NCBI RefSeq assembly: GCF_023016005.1
Contig: NZ_JALKAZ010000001.1
Span: forward strand, 1,054,001-1,118,000
Source of the DNA: Erythrobacter sp. F6033
Lineage (GTDB): Bacteria > Pseudomonadota > Alphaproteobacteria > Sphingomonadales > Sphingomonadaceae
Direction: 5' to 3'
Length of the DNA stretch: 64,000 nucleotides
Made by a program: the position numbers and the translations under genes. Positions 31,373-40,846 of the stretch are shown one piece after another (the first letter of the stretch is position 1; every line of letters starts with the position of its first letter). The notes beneath the pieces were generated by a model that saw only the letters and a list, made by a program, of their open reading frames with translations, ran no database searches and was not told the origin of the DNA.

Positions 31373-31699
31373 TCAGGTCACATTTTTGGCGTTTATGCCC
31401 GCCTCAGCGGTCGCAGCGAGTCGGCGATCAAGCGTCCTCGTGATGCTCATCCACCAATCATAGGCATGGCGGTCGCCTGCAAAAAACGCCTGTTCGGCAT
31501 GCGCACGGGCTGAACGCGCAGCGCCCAAACCGTGCTCTGCAAAATGCCGCAGAGCGGCGCGCAGCACCTGATCATTGGGAACCGAATTGCTATTGTCGTT
31601 CGCGGCTTGCTCAATCGCACGGCGGACGACGGTCCGGTCGATTGGTGTGCAGGCTGGAAAACGCGCTTGGCTATTAAGGGCGGCAAAGCGGATCGACAT
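31373..31699 (-). CDS. Small hypothetical protein
   Basis: 108 aa, no signal peptide and no TM segment. The middle is rich in Ala/Arg (RAALRHFAEHGLGAARSARAHAEQA), followed by DRHAYDWWMSITRTLDRR; it is probably helical. It lies downstream of the cell-wall hydrolase on the same strand. The pattern looks like a genuine soluble protein rather than a shadow, but I do not recognise the family. Confidence 0.55.
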   Translation of the reverse strand: MSIRFAALNSQARFPACTPIDRTVVRRAIEQAANDNSNSVPNDQVLRAALRHFAEHGLGAARSARAHAEQAFFAGDRHAYDWWMSITRTLDRRLAATAEAGINAKNVT

Positions 31700-31882
31700 T
31701 CAGAGGTAACACCCAGATTGTTTGCGCCATTGCCCTCTGCAGGTGAGCGAACCGGTTCGTTCGCTGTTGATGAGGTGAGCGCATAGTTGCGACTTGATCC
31801 ACCGTTTAGGCGCAGGGTCTCTAAGGCTTGGTTCCGGAACAGGGTTTCGAACCTGTTAACCGCGTTTCTGCGTCGCGCGGAT

Positions 31883-33064
31883 TTAAGGTGTTTCGGATGC
31901 CGGTTCAGCCGCGGCATCGGCACTGGAACTATCGGCTGGTGCAGGGCGCTTTTTCCATTGGCCAGCGCGCGCATATTCTTCTTTCACTTGGCCAGTGCCG
32001 CCATAGGCAGGTGTGGCCTGTTCTGGCTGAACTGGAAGCGGCTCGAGAGATGCTGATGCCCGATTGGCTGGCCTGCTACTCGCGATTGGAGCATTGCTGC
32101 TGGCTGCTCGATTTTGAGCCGATGCGGCAATGGGCGCGACGGATACGGCTGGTTCGGTGCGACTGCTGACCCCTGGTTCGAAGCCGGAATAGCCAGAGTT
32201 AAACGCCGATTTTTCGCCATTGGCACCGCGATTGCGGTAAAACCGGTGGGCACCGATTGTCCCGACATGATCGAGGGAGCTTGCCCATTTCGGGTTCACC
32301 CAAAGAGTGTGGTAATGGGTCGCGTGACCGATTGGCGCGTAGACACTTCCCGCGAGTGCATCAGATGCGAGGCTTTGGGCACGCTGCCAGCTTGCCCCTT
32401 TTGCGCGGCGCGAAAGGCTGCCGTCGCAAGTGAAAGAGAATTGGCAACCGGTGGATCGCTTCGATCCTTGATAGACAACGCCGCAAACGCTTCCCGGCCA
32501 GCTGCGGTGGGCAACACGGTTGAGCACAACCTGCGCCACGGCGCGTTGTCCCGCTACGCTTTCACTGGCCGCTTCGTACCAGATTGCCTGCGCCAAACAT
32601 TGCTGAGCGCGGCCCAGTGAATTGCCAGAAACCGATGCGAAGAACGGATTGGCGGCAGGACCCGCATCAATCATTTGACCAAGTTCGCGCCCGTCTTCCG
32701 CGCCCGTATCAAGTGCATCGGTGGTCGGCAGTGCGACCAGAGCCTCGCTAGGCGGATCGGCAAGATAGAAGAACGCCGAACCGGGAAAGCTCATTCCTGG
32801 CCGTTCGAATGGCATCACCGGAAGCTCGGCTAGATCGCTTCTAACACTTTCGGATTCTAACGGGGCGGAACCCGCAATTGCGCCAAAATCTCCCGGTGCA
32901 GCCATCGCCGGTACAGCGAGAATGGCGAGCAGAAGAGCTATTCTGCCATAAATAACCGGGCGTTTCGTTTCGACCGCTTCCACGCGCGACGCGTCCGGCA
33001 GTCTGATGACTTCCGGTGTGGAGCGAGCGAAGGTTCGCTGGGCGAGGGAGCGGATTGAATTCAT
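31883..33064 (-). CDS. SleB-type cell-wall hydrolase
   Basis: 393 aa. One N-terminal hydrophobic segment (IALLLAILAVPAMA) after a basic start suggests export or membrane anchoring. The Hydrolase_2/SleB domain spans ~155-275: QAIWYEAASESVAGQRAVAQVVLNRV with the likely catalytic Glu, then CGVVYQGS, CQFSFTCDG, and GHATHYHTLWVNPKWA. The C-terminal ~110 residues are low-complexity Ala/Ser/Pro. It probably cleaves peptidoglycan. Confidence 0.85.
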   Translation of the reverse strand: MNSIRSLAQRTFARSTPEVIRLPDASRVEAVETKRPVIYGRIALLLAILAVPAMAAPGDFGAIAGSAPLESESVRSDLAELPVMPFERPGMSFPGSAFFYLADPPSEALVALPTTDALDTGAEDGRELGQMIDAGPAANPFFASVSGNSLGRAQQCLAQAIWYEAASESVAGQRAVAQVVLNRVAHRSWPGSVCGVVYQGSKRSTGCQFSFTCDGSLSRRAKGASWQRAQSLASDALAGSVYAPIGHATHYHTLWVNPKWASSLDHVGTIGAHRFYRNRGANGEKSAFNSGYSGFEPGVSSRTEPAVSVAPIAASAQNRAASSNAPIASSRPANRASASLEPLPVQPEQATPAYGGTGQVKEEYARAGQWKKRPAPADSSSADAAAEPASETP

Positions 33065-33229
33065 AGCGCGAAAACGCGCGTATCGAGGCGCCCTCTATAA
33101 TGCGAGCGCGCCGGAATGGCCGTCCCGAAAGCGGACAATGATTGCGAGCCTCCTTAACAACGATCTGAAGCGAGCTTGCGGAGCTTCTTCGAGCGCCCTA
33201 ACGCTTAGGAAAGACAGGGATTGAACTGC

Positions 33230-34114
33230 GTGCCGGCATTTGAATATATCTCAGGCAGAGATTTGGGTGTTGCCGCTGCGCTGACGGCTGGGGCCATGCT
33301 TGCATCGTGCTCCGGGGCGGTGACATCGACACCAGAGGACGGTTCTGGCAGCCCACCCACATTTGTGAGCCTCAACCCGTGTCTTGATGCAATACTCGTC
33401 GAAGTCGCAGACCCGCGGCAGGTACTCGCTCTTTCCCATTATAGCCGGGATGCCAATTCCAGCTCCATCGAACCGGACATTGCAAATCGCTTTGGCGTTA
33501 CGGGTGGGACAGCAGAGGAGGTGCTGGCATTGGAGCCGGACATCGTTCTCGCTTCCAGCTTTATTTCACCCGCGACGCGCAATGCGTTTGAGCGCTTGGA
33601 TTTACGCGTGGAAACCTTTGGCAGCCCTGCGACCGTGGAGGAAAGCCTGAAGCAAGTCCGTGAATTGGCCGAGCTGACTGGTGAAACGGAATTGGGTGCA
33701 GATTTGATCGACCGTATTGGCGCTGACACAAACTCCCGGGCTGCGGCTGAAAGCGGCCGAACATATTCGGCACTGCTATGGCAACCGGGGCAGATTGTGC
33801 CTGGCGATGCGACTCTGGTTGGTGAGCAGTTGCGCTGGGCAGGATTTACCAACCACGCCGCCGCGCGCGGGCTGGGTCAGGCCGATTTCGTGTCTCTGGA
33901 GACAATATTGGCCGATCCCCCTGACATTCTGCTGATCGCTGGGGACAGGGCGGGGCAGACGCATCCACTTCTCGAAAATTTGCGCGGCACGCTCGTCGCC
34001 GAATTCGATCCGAAGCTGCTCTACTGCGGAGGGCCCACCATCCCTCTGGCACGCCAACGATTGCTCGATATTCGCGCCGAATTTGAACGGAATTATTGGC
34101 GGGCGAACCATTGA
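33230..34114 (+). CDS. ABC transporter substrate-binding protein (BtuF/FecB class)
   Basis: About 294 aa from GTG 33230, nine bases after AGGGA; a TTG at 33221 is the alternative start. A lipoprotein signal ends in LASC. The mature protein has the class III binding-protein plan (PTFVSLNPCLDAILVEV; ALEPDIVLASSF; a long connecting helix; DPPDILLIAG). This class binds ferric siderophores, haem or cobalamin; the ligand cannot be named. Its stop overlaps the permease start. Confidence 0.85.
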   Translation: MPAFEYISGRDLGVAAALTAGAMLASCSGAVTSTPEDGSGSPPTFVSLNPCLDAILVEVADPRQVLALSHYSRDANSSSIEPDIANRFGVTGGTAEEVLALEPDIVLASSFISPATRNAFERLDLRVETFGSPATVEESLKQVRELAELTGETELGADLIDRIGADTNSRAAAESGRTYSALLWQPGQIVPGDATLVGEQLRWAGFTNHAAARGLGQADFVSLETILADPPDILLIAGDRAGQTHPLLENLRGTLVAEFDPKLLYCGGPTIPLARQRLLDIRAEFERNYWRANH

Positions 34115-35094
34115 TGAACCGAGCGTCCTTAATCTTTGCATTGTTGCTTGCGGTGTTGGTGCCGTTGTCATTACTTACCGGACGTGTCTGGATTGATCCG
34201 GCCACGACTCCCAACGCTACGCTTATCTTGATGGAGCTTCGTTTGCCGCGCGCGGCTCTTGCAATTGTGGTCGGTGGGGGGCTGGGCGCTGCGGGGGCGG
34301 CGATGCAAGGGTATTTGCGCAATCCATTGGCCGATCCGGGCCTGTTCGGGATCGCGCCCATGGCGGCGCTGGGCGCGGTGGCGAGCTTCTGGTTTGGAGC
34401 GATGCTTCCTCCCGCGATTGCCGCGTGGAGCTTGCCTGCCTTTGCATTGGCGGGAGCTGCACTGGCGATGGCGCTTCTCGCACTGATCGCAGGGCGCACG
34501 TCCTCCGGGGCAGGTGGCGGAATTGCCCTATTCACACTAGCGGGCCTTATGATCGCGAGCCTCGCAGGTGCGCTGACTGCACTGGCAATCACGATGGCCC
34601 CCAATGCCTTTGCGATGAGCCAGATTGTAATGTGGCTTAACGGCGCGCTCACGGATCGTTCGTGGCAGGAAGTGTGGATCGCGACACCTCTAGTGGCGCT
34701 CGGCATTGGTACACTTGCGATGGCTGCGCGGTCATTGGACGCTCTGACCTTGGGCGAAGATGCGGCGCGGTCCATGGGGGTTGATCCTTCGCGTTTGCTG
34801 GCGTTGTTGGTCGTCGGTGTCGGGCTGACGGTCGGCGCAGGGGTCGCGGTTGCTGGCATCATCGGATTTGTCGGGCTGATCGTGCCGCATTTAGTCCGGC
34901 CATTCACGGATCGCTTGCCCTCAAGCTTGATTTTGCCCAGCGCTCTTGCCGGAGCGTGTCTTGTGCTGATTGCGGATAGCGCTGTGCGTATCCTACCATT
35001 CGTCACAGAGCTGAGGCTGGGCATCGCTCTTTCCCTTATCGGAGCGCCGTTCTTCCTGTGGCTGCTGCTTCGTATGCGGAGGGGCGCGCTATGA
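34114..35094 (+). CDS. FecCD-family ABC permease
   Basis: 326 aa from ATG 34114 (a TTG at 34096 is open upstream). About ten hydrophobic segments. Family blocks: LRLPRAALAIVVGGGLGAAGAAMQGYLRNPLADPGLFGI near the N-terminus, and GIIGFVGLIVPHLVRPF, the ATPase-coupling region, near the C-terminus. It overlaps the stop of the binding protein and the start of the ATPase (ATGA), so the three form one unit. Confidence 0.93.
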   Translation: MNRASLIFALLLAVLVPLSLLTGRVWIDPATTPNATLILMELRLPRAALAIVVGGGLGAAGAAMQGYLRNPLADPGLFGIAPMAALGAVASFWFGAMLPPAIAAWSLPAFALAGAALAMALLALIAGRTSSGAGGGIALFTLAGLMIASLAGALTALAITMAPNAFAMSQIVMWLNGALTDRSWQEVWIATPLVALGIGTLAMAARSLDALTLGEDAARSMGVDPSRLLALLVVGVGLTVGAGVAVAGIIGFVGLIVPHLVRPFTDRLPSSLILPSALAGACLVLIADSAVRILPFVTELRLGIALSLIGAPFFLWLLLRMRRGAL

Positions 35095-35831
35095 CTTTAG
35101 CAACAAAAAGCCTTTCTCTTGATCGCGGGGGCAAAAGGGTTCTGAGCGATGTCACAACCAGCCTCGAGCCGGGCACGATTACGGCGATTGTCGGCCCCAA
35201 TGGTGCGGGCAAATCGAGCCTTTTGATGGCACTGGCGGGACTGTTGGAGCTGGGGGCAGGCGAGGTCACGCTTGAAGACACTCCGCTGCACTCAATGTCC
35301 GCGCAAAACAGAGCCCGCGCGCTTGGATACCTGCCGCAAAGCGCAGAGATTGCATGGGATGTGGCGGTCGAAACGCTCGTGGCTTTGGGCCGCCTGCCGC
35401 ACCGAGATCGCGGACATGCAGCCATCGACGCCGCAATCGATGCGCTTGCGCTTGGCGAGTTCCGCAAACGCCCCGCCAGTCAGCTATCCGGCGGAGAGCG
35501 CGCCCGCGTACTGCTCGCCCGCGTGTTGGCAGGCGAGCCAGACTGGATACTGGCCGACGAACCGCTAGCCGCGCTTGACCTCGCGCATCAATTAAACCTG
35601 ATCGAACACCTCAAATCCTGCGCCAAGGCAGGGCAGGGGGTCGTGATTGTGCTCCACGATCTGGCGCTGGCGATGAACCACGCGGATAGGGTGCTTGTGC
35701 TGCACGAGGGTAAGGTGATCGCCGATGGCCAGCCCGGCGATGCGCTCAACGAGAGCGTCATCGCGCAAGGCTGGGGCGTCAATACGCGCTGGATCGGTGA
35801 GGGCGGCGCACAGGCTTTGGTAACCTGCTAG
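35091..35831 (+). CDS. ABC transporter ATP-binding protein
   Basis: 246 aa from ATG 35091. Walker A GPNGAGKS at 35-42, signature LSGGE at 132-136, Walker B WILADE at 152-157, and the switch His in VVIVLHDLALAMNH. It belongs to the FecE/BtuD/HmuV group that powers metal-chelate and cobalamin import. It overlaps the permease by four bases. No receptor gene or riboswitch accompanies the set. Confidence 0.93.
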   Translation: MTLATKSLSLDRGGKRVLSDVTTSLEPGTITAIVGPNGAGKSSLLMALAGLLELGAGEVTLEDTPLHSMSAQNRARALGYLPQSAEIAWDVAVETLVALGRLPHRDRGHAAIDAAIDALALGEFRKRPASQLSGGERARVLLARVLAGEPDWILADEPLAALDLAHQLNLIEHLKSCAKAGQGVVIVLHDLALAMNHADRVLVLHEGKVIADGQPGDALNESVIAQGWGVNTRWIGEGGAQALVTC

Positions 35832-35852
35832 CGGCTTATGGGTATTCAAAGA

Positions 35853-36392
35853 CTACACCGATTCGCCCAAAAAGCGTGTGTTTCGCGTTTTCTCTAACAA
35901 CGCGCGTACATGTTCAGAAGCAGCCGCCCGATCATGCAATTCACCAGATCTAGACCATGAAAAAACATCATCAGAGTTGTTCGAATTGTACCATATGCAT
36001 GCCCAGCTACATTGAGGCAAAATCAGTAGCCTAGGTGCGAATTTGGATTTAGACTTTAGTGAATATACCGCCTCGGTTGAACGAATAAGTCCCAGAAAAA
36101 AGGCGCTTCCATCATACGTGACTTGTGTCAATTCAGGGTCTGAAGCCGTTTTGTGAAAATCTAGCAATACTGCCTTAGCCGCGCCGGAAAATGTGTATCG
36201 CCAACCTATGCGATCGCAATCCTGTGGCTGGTCAAAACTCTCTGGATCGCAATGATATATCGGAATTGATGAGAGTCTTCCGATTGGGACCTCTGCGCCC
36301 AAGAATTCTGGGTCCGAGAGCAAAGACACAGCAATTTCCTGTGCCTTCTTTGATGTGCGAACTGTTCTAATAGCTGCCATTATCGTTGCCAT
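35853..36392 (-). CDS. Hypothetical protein, partner of the papain-like protease
   Basis: 179 aa, no signal peptide or TM segment. I do not recognise it. The codon and base composition is clearly more AT-rich than the flanking core genes. Aromatic and Cys-containing stretches (PIYHCDPESFDQPQDCDR; PQCSWACIWYNSNN) suggest a compact fold. It starts 13 bases inside the end of the protease gene, so the two are probably translated together. Confidence 0.6.
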   Translation of the reverse strand: MATIMAAIRTVRTSKKAQEIAVSLLSDPEFLGAEVPIGRLSSIPIYHCDPESFDQPQDCDRIGWRYTFSGAAKAVLLDFHKTASDPELTQVTYDGSAFFLGLIRSTEAVYSLKSKSKFAPRLLILPQCSWACIWYNSNNSDDVFSWSRSGELHDRAAASEHVRALLEKTRNTRFLGESV

Positions 36393-36970
36393 GGTTTTGG
36401 CAGAAAAAACGACACGATGCGGCCCGTTGTTCTGCCGGTTTGGAAAGTTCGTAAATTCATAGAATTCAATAGATAAACATTCGTTTGGTAAGCATCAGAA
36501 TAAGATGGATCATATACTTTGAGGAGAAGGTTCTGGTTGGCGTACTGATATCCATAGAGACACGTTAAATGAGTGAAACCGGTGCTGTATCCATATCTAT
36601 CAACCCACGCATAACGACATGGTACTGGCACTCCTCTTTGAAGCGCAGACATAACGTTGTCGAGATTCTCAACCGAGGTTCGATTGTAAACGAAACTCAA
36701 TTTGAGCTTTGCACACAAGCGAGGCAGGAAAACATCAGAATCTGCCGGATGATTTTGCGTTTCGGTTCCCATCAATCGCGCCACTTGGCGTTGTTTTACA
36801 GACTTGCCATAACGTCTCGCAATTGCCGTCCCGACTGCAGCCCAGCACCACTCTGACTTTTCTTGAGGATGAAAGTAGTTGAAAGTGGATATGGTAAAAC
36901 GACCTCGCATTCGCCTATTTGTAGGCACCGGGATCGGTGCGTATGGCGTGCTAACTCTAGGCCGAGTCAT
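36380..36970 (-). CDS. Papain-like cysteine protease
   Basis: 196 aa. The motif EWCWAAVGTAIARRYG puts the nucleophile at C42; His in GFTHLTCLYGY (H134) and Asp in VYDPSY (D154) complete a papain-type triad in the right order and spacing (as in the C70/C39-like groups). There is no signal peptide; the N-terminus is Pro/Arg-rich and a second ATG gives a start at residue 21. AT-richer than its surroundings. It lies 40 bases after the coiled-coil lipoprotein and overlaps the next gene. The target is unknown. Confidence 0.75.
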   Translation of the reverse strand: MTRPRVSTPYAPIPVPTNRRMRGRFTISTFNYFHPQEKSEWCWAAVGTAIARRYGKSVKQRQVARLMGTETQNHPADSDVFLPRLCAKLKLSFVYNRTSVENLDNVMSALQRGVPVPCRYAWVDRYGYSTGFTHLTCLYGYQYANQNLLLKVYDPSYSDAYQTNVYLLNSMNLRTFQTGRTTGRIVSFFLPKPWQR

Positions 36971-37010
36971 GGATCAATATGGCCACTGGAGTAGGCGCTG
37001 GGCCCCGCCA

Positions 37011-38750
37011 TTACTCCTCGACCTCCTCTAGCGTTAGCGCGTCTCGAATGCGCTTTTCGAGTTCTGCGATTTGCGCGTCCAGGGCTAAGACGGCAATCCT
37101 TTCATTGCGCAATTCGATCTCTGACGGGGTAGTCGCGGATAAGCCTGAAAGCTCATCTTGTCTCGTTTGAATATCTCTTTGTTTGGTTAGGTTGTCCAAC
37201 TCAAGCGTGAGACGGTCATTCTCGAGCTGCAATTCAGACTTTTTCGCATCGTTCGCTGCTGTAGCTGCATCTCTAACCGCCAATATATCAGCGAGAGCCA
37301 GCTCGCCTGATTTTAGAAGCTCGGTGCCGCTGTCTTTTGTCTTTTTGTACTCAATTTTTGTGGGCGTGCCATCAAGAGCAAAGGTCGCCGAGATGGAGTT
37401 GTTTTCACCAAATCCGTTCGTAAGAGGCAAAAGGCGAAAGCGCCCAAGCTGCGCAATCCGGATGTTTGCGTCGATAACTGGTTTTGTGCTCCTCTCACCC
37501 GTGAGTGTCATCCGAACTTGCTCGGGTGATCGAAATACGAAGCCTTGCTCCGCCTTTCCTGCATCTGACCTATCACTAGTATCCGCTGCTTTGAGTTCAG
37601 CTTCGCAAGCGGAAGGTTCTGTTCCTATGCATATATTTTCGGCTGCACTGTCAGCACCAAATTTCAGTTTCGCTGTGAGCAGTTTTTCGAAGTCTTTTGC
37701 CGTCTGGCTTGGTTTTGTTTCTCCGTTTTGAGCGGTTGTTTCAAACTTGGCGAGCGCCTTTTCCTTCAAAATCACTTTTTTGAATTTGTCCAATTTGCCT
37801 TTGTCGGGCCTGATAAGAAGGTCCTTCTCGGTCAGACTTTGCTCCTTCAGTTCGAAGGTTCCAGTGAGTGTCAATTCCTTGTCCAGGAGCGCCAGAGCCG
37901 CTGTGATCTTTTTCAAAGCTGCGGCGTCTTTTTTCGATTTCTTGATCAGGGTGGTCAGTTCTAGCTTTTCAGATTCTGCTAGAGCGCCCAAGGCTGCTTT
38001 GGCTTCAAGCAGTGCAATTTCTGATGCGGCTTTTGTGGCGGATTTGCCAATTTTTTTAGCCTCATTCACAAGGCTATTGCGGCCTTTTACAAGTTCAAAT
38101 GCTTCGGGCGTGCATGGATCAAACAGGTAAGCTGTCTCTCCAGGGTTGGGTGTTCCGTCGGCGCTAATCGGGGGTATACCAAAAGCAAGTTTAGCGATGG
38201 AGCCAGCGATTTTGATCCCGCTTCCGATGGCCGCAGGCTCTTGACCCTGAACGCTTGCGTTGATCGACTTAATAATTGCGGTGTTCGGATGATATTCGAT
38301 CGCAACTTGGGTTGTCTTGAATGCTTTCGAGAGATCCTCATAGTTCAGAGTATAGCTGGGGCCTTCAATCGATCTGATTGTGTGGGACCCCACCAAGCCA
38401 AATTCGAGCGGTAGACTGGCATTATCGATTTCTACAGGCGTCGGGGATTTTCCAATCGGTTTATCAACAGCGACCAGCTTACCTCCAACAATTCGAAGTT
38501 CTTTGCCTGTTTCGTCATAAAAGACTGGCGGGCCTCCCTCGTCCTTTCGCTTCGTGACGATCTGTGGGCATCGCTTAAGCGTCCATTGTGCTACGACCTT
38601 AAGCTCAGTCGTGGGCAAGCGATATGGAATGCCTTCTGGCTTTCTCGTATTATCGGCGAGGGCACCATCGTGCGCGACAGACAGATGTGTCTTACTACAC
38701 CCGCCAAGCGCCACGCTGCTCGCCGCCAAAATCAAAACCAATTTCTTCAT
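37011..38750 (-). CDS. Coiled-coil lipoprotein of unknown function
   Basis: 579 aa from ATG 38750. A lipoprotein signal (MKKLVLILAASSVALGGC) ends in the lipobox. Helical Lys/Ala/Glu-rich segments fall at ~225-340, and a strong coiled coil takes up the last ~85 residues (LQLENDRLTLELDNLTKQ; LDAQIAELEKRIRDAL). Between them are beta-rich parts with a few Cys. I do not recognise the family. It is upstream of and co-directional with the papain-like protease and may be its envelope partner or substrate. Confidence 0.7.
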   Translation of the reverse strand: MKKLVLILAASSVALGGCSKTHLSVAHDGALADNTRKPEGIPYRLPTTELKVVAQWTLKRCPQIVTKRKDEGGPPVFYDETGKELRIVGGKLVAVDKPIGKSPTPVEIDNASLPLEFGLVGSHTIRSIEGPSYTLNYEDLSKAFKTTQVAIEYHPNTAIIKSINASVQGQEPAAIGSGIKIAGSIAKLAFGIPPISADGTPNPGETAYLFDPCTPEAFELVKGRNSLVNEAKKIGKSATKAASEIALLEAKAALGALAESEKLELTTLIKKSKKDAAALKKITAALALLDKELTLTGTFELKEQSLTEKDLLIRPDKGKLDKFKKVILKEKALAKFETTAQNGETKPSQTAKDFEKLLTAKLKFGADSAAENICIGTEPSACEAELKAADTSDRSDAGKAEQGFVFRSPEQVRMTLTGERSTKPVIDANIRIAQLGRFRLLPLTNGFGENNSISATFALDGTPTKIEYKKTKDSGTELLKSGELALADILAVRDAATAANDAKKSELQLENDRLTLELDNLTKQRDIQTRQDELSGLSATTPSEIELRNERIAVLALDAQIAELEKRIRDALTLEEVEE

Positions 38751-39117
38751 TATGTGCCCCACAAAACGGAGGCGGCCATTCACGGATGGCTTTATTGCAT
38801 GAGCAAACGTCTTCCGGCTTTCGCCAATCCACGCTGACCATGCAGCAGAACCCACCGGGGAATGACCGCCCCGCTGATATCTTTGCGACCCTAGGTGCGA
38901 CCCAAAGGGCTTCGTGGAAGACTAGCAAAGAGGCCTATAGGGATACGCGCTGATCAGGGCTGGGGAACTTTAGTTTTCCTGTAGCCCCCACTGAAAACAT
39001 TGAAGAATTTTAGGCGGACTTGTATTTTTTCGACAAACGTTGGGTTCTTAAGTTTGTTAACGCAAAAGTTCGTGGCTTGTCTTGCGCGGACACGGCAGGG
39101 CAGGCGATAAGCAGGGT
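38751..39117. other. 367-base divergent gap
   Basis: The gap lies between the minus-strand lipoprotein and the plus-strand 531-aa gene, so it should hold both promoters. The part from 38990 to 39080 is AT-rich. A short frame at 38840-38953 (38 codons including stop) reads plausibly but has no support. No RNA gene was seen. Confidence 0.35.
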
Positions 39118-40713
39118 ATGGCTTTAGAGATCACATCGCGTCTTGACCTCGTGGATTGGTTTGAGGATCAGTCCAGTGGCTGGGCGGTATTGATTTCATT
39201 GCGTGCAGTCCTGAGAGCTGGACCGCTCGCGTTCGATCCTAATGGCTGGAATGATGAAAGCTCTGGCTCGCTCGCATCTTTGACAGTTTTTCGAGCACTC
39301 AGCGCCTCGCAGGCAAGACTAGAATACCCGACAGACGAGGGAGTTCGTGCTGCGAATCTTGCTGGAGTAACCGCCGATAACACTGCTTTCTGGTCGGATA
39401 CGAACGACACACTTTCGCGTTCAGTAATATATACGCTTGATGCGTGTTCACAATTGGCTTTTGCCGCAGCCTCAGAAGGTAATGCGCTCACAGTGCACGC
39501 CAGCGATGCAGTTTTTGATGCCGCTGTTGCCGCCAACGGAGACATCCCTGATACTCAAAGCCCTGCCGATAATGTTTGGCAAAGTGTGTTGGGCGATTGT
39601 GATAGCGTTAAGATGGGCGCAGCTCTCAAGAATTTGAAAGCGAAACCGCTTTGGAATGAGCGTCCGGACTGGTTTATTGACACTTGGTCGAATGCTTCGA
39701 AATGGCTGTCATCTGCCGGTTTGGGCTTCGAAATCTGGCGTGAATGGTACTACGGGCGGCTCGAAGGCCTACCGCATGCCTTCGCCAACTTCGACGATGC
39801 GGCTGACGAGAAATTTTACAGCTGGCTTGTAAAGCATGGAAGCGCTTGGTGGAAACGCGAACCCGCCGAGGTCAATGCCGAAATCAAGACTTTCGTCGAC
39901 AGTTTGCGGAAACCGAACGTCCCCTCTGACGAAGAGTTGGAACAAAACCCCCGTGCCTTTACCTTCTCGCTCGACAGTGAAGGACGCACGGAGCTCGATG
40001 AAGATGTGTTGCCCAACGGTCTTCAGGGTGATGCTGACGAACGTGACAATCACTCTGAAATTCTGCGCCTGATCGAGAACGCTGTTCTGGCCACTGCTGG
40101 TGATACCAACGCCAAGGACATGGCCGAGCCTACAGATCTGCTGAAAGAGGCTGTTGGCGAAACTGTTGAGGCATTGCGTCCTCGCTTATTCGTACTTCGC
40201 GCGCGCGAAATTATCCGACAGGTGAATGAGCGCGAAAGCGGGGAGAGTATGAACCCGCAGCTTTCCGAGAAGCAGCGTGATGCGTATTTGCCGCTCGTCG
40301 CGGCGCTGGCGATGATCGCCGAATTCAGCCCCAAGCTCGCGCAGCTTTGGCATGGCAAACTCGGTCAGACGGGCGAACCGCTTACGCGCGAAATGCTTGA
40401 TTTGATCGCCGAGGCTTTTCGCAATAGCCGCCAGACAACCGATCTGGCTCAGGCGATTATTGAGGCAAGCAACGCACAGGTTGCGCCCGATGCTCCTGAC
40501 GATGACCCAGCACGGATCGCTGCGAGTGAAACCAGCCGCAATGTGGTCCGCAAAATGGGCGGAGCAGTCAAGAAAGCCGGCGATGGCGCGAGATCGATTG
40601 AGAACATTGCTAAATTGACAGATCGCGCGATCCAGATTGCAGGCTATCTCAAAGGGCGACTCCCTGATGGGGAAACGATTGCGCGCATCCTGCAAATGTT
40701 TGGTGGCGGCTGA
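39118..40713 (+). CDS. Unrecognised 531-aa cytosolic protein
   Basis: 531 aa from ATG 39118 (an earlier start at 39082 would add 12 residues). No signal peptide or TM helix. The N-terminal half is rich in Trp (residues 1-290; e.g. DWFEDQSSGWAVLIS, EIWREWYYGRLEG). The C-terminal half has long Ala-rich helices and ends in a Gly-rich tail. It looks like a genuine gene by codon pattern. No family recognised; the neighbouring uvrA is a core gene and gives no functional hint. Confidence 0.65.
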   Translation: MALEITSRLDLVDWFEDQSSGWAVLISLRAVLRAGPLAFDPNGWNDESSGSLASLTVFRALSASQARLEYPTDEGVRAANLAGVTADNTAFWSDTNDTLSRSVIYTLDACSQLAFAAASEGNALTVHASDAVFDAAVAANGDIPDTQSPADNVWQSVLGDCDSVKMGAALKNLKAKPLWNERPDWFIDTWSNASKWLSSAGLGFEIWREWYYGRLEGLPHAFANFDDAADEKFYSWLVKHGSAWWKREPAEVNAEIKTFVDSLRKPNVPSDEELEQNPRAFTFSLDSEGRTELDEDVLPNGLQGDADERDNHSEILRLIENAVLATAGDTNAKDMAEPTDLLKEAVGETVEALRPRLFVLRAREIIRQVNERESGESMNPQLSEKQRDAYLPLVAALAMIAEFSPKLAQLWHGKLGQTGEPLTREMLDLIAEAFRNSRQTTDLAQAIIEASNAQVAPDAPDDDPARIAASETSRNVVRKMGGAVKKAGDGARSIENIAKLTDRAIQIAGYLKGRLPDGETIARILQMFGGG

Positions 40714-40820
40714 TCAATAGGTCAGAAACCGTAAAGCCATTCAGACGTTGCAATCCAGTCCTGCGAAAACCATTTCGTGGACACGTATCCGCATGTGCCT
40801 TCGCGCCACTTGACTCAATC

Positions 40821-40835
40821 GAACATTACCGGAAC
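40821..40835 (+). promoter_or_regulatory. LexA (SOS) box upstream of uvrA
   Basis: GAAC at 40821-40824 and GAAC at 40832-40835 are separated by exactly seven bases, the GAAC-N7-GAAC/GTTC-N7-GTTC operator of alphaproteobacterial LexA. It lies 11 bases upstream of the uvrA ATG and just after a TTGACT -35-like hexamer (40810-40815), so repression by LexA is likely. Confidence 0.75.
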
Positions 40836-40846
40836 AAACCCGCCGC

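Noticed and set aside
33065..33229. Cobalamin riboswitch upstream of the ABC importer.
   Set aside because: No B12-box-like sequence was seen and the gap is too short for the full aptamer.
38840..38953. A small 37-aa frame in the divergent gap.
   Set aside because: Too short, no clear ribosome-binding site and no recognisable pattern.
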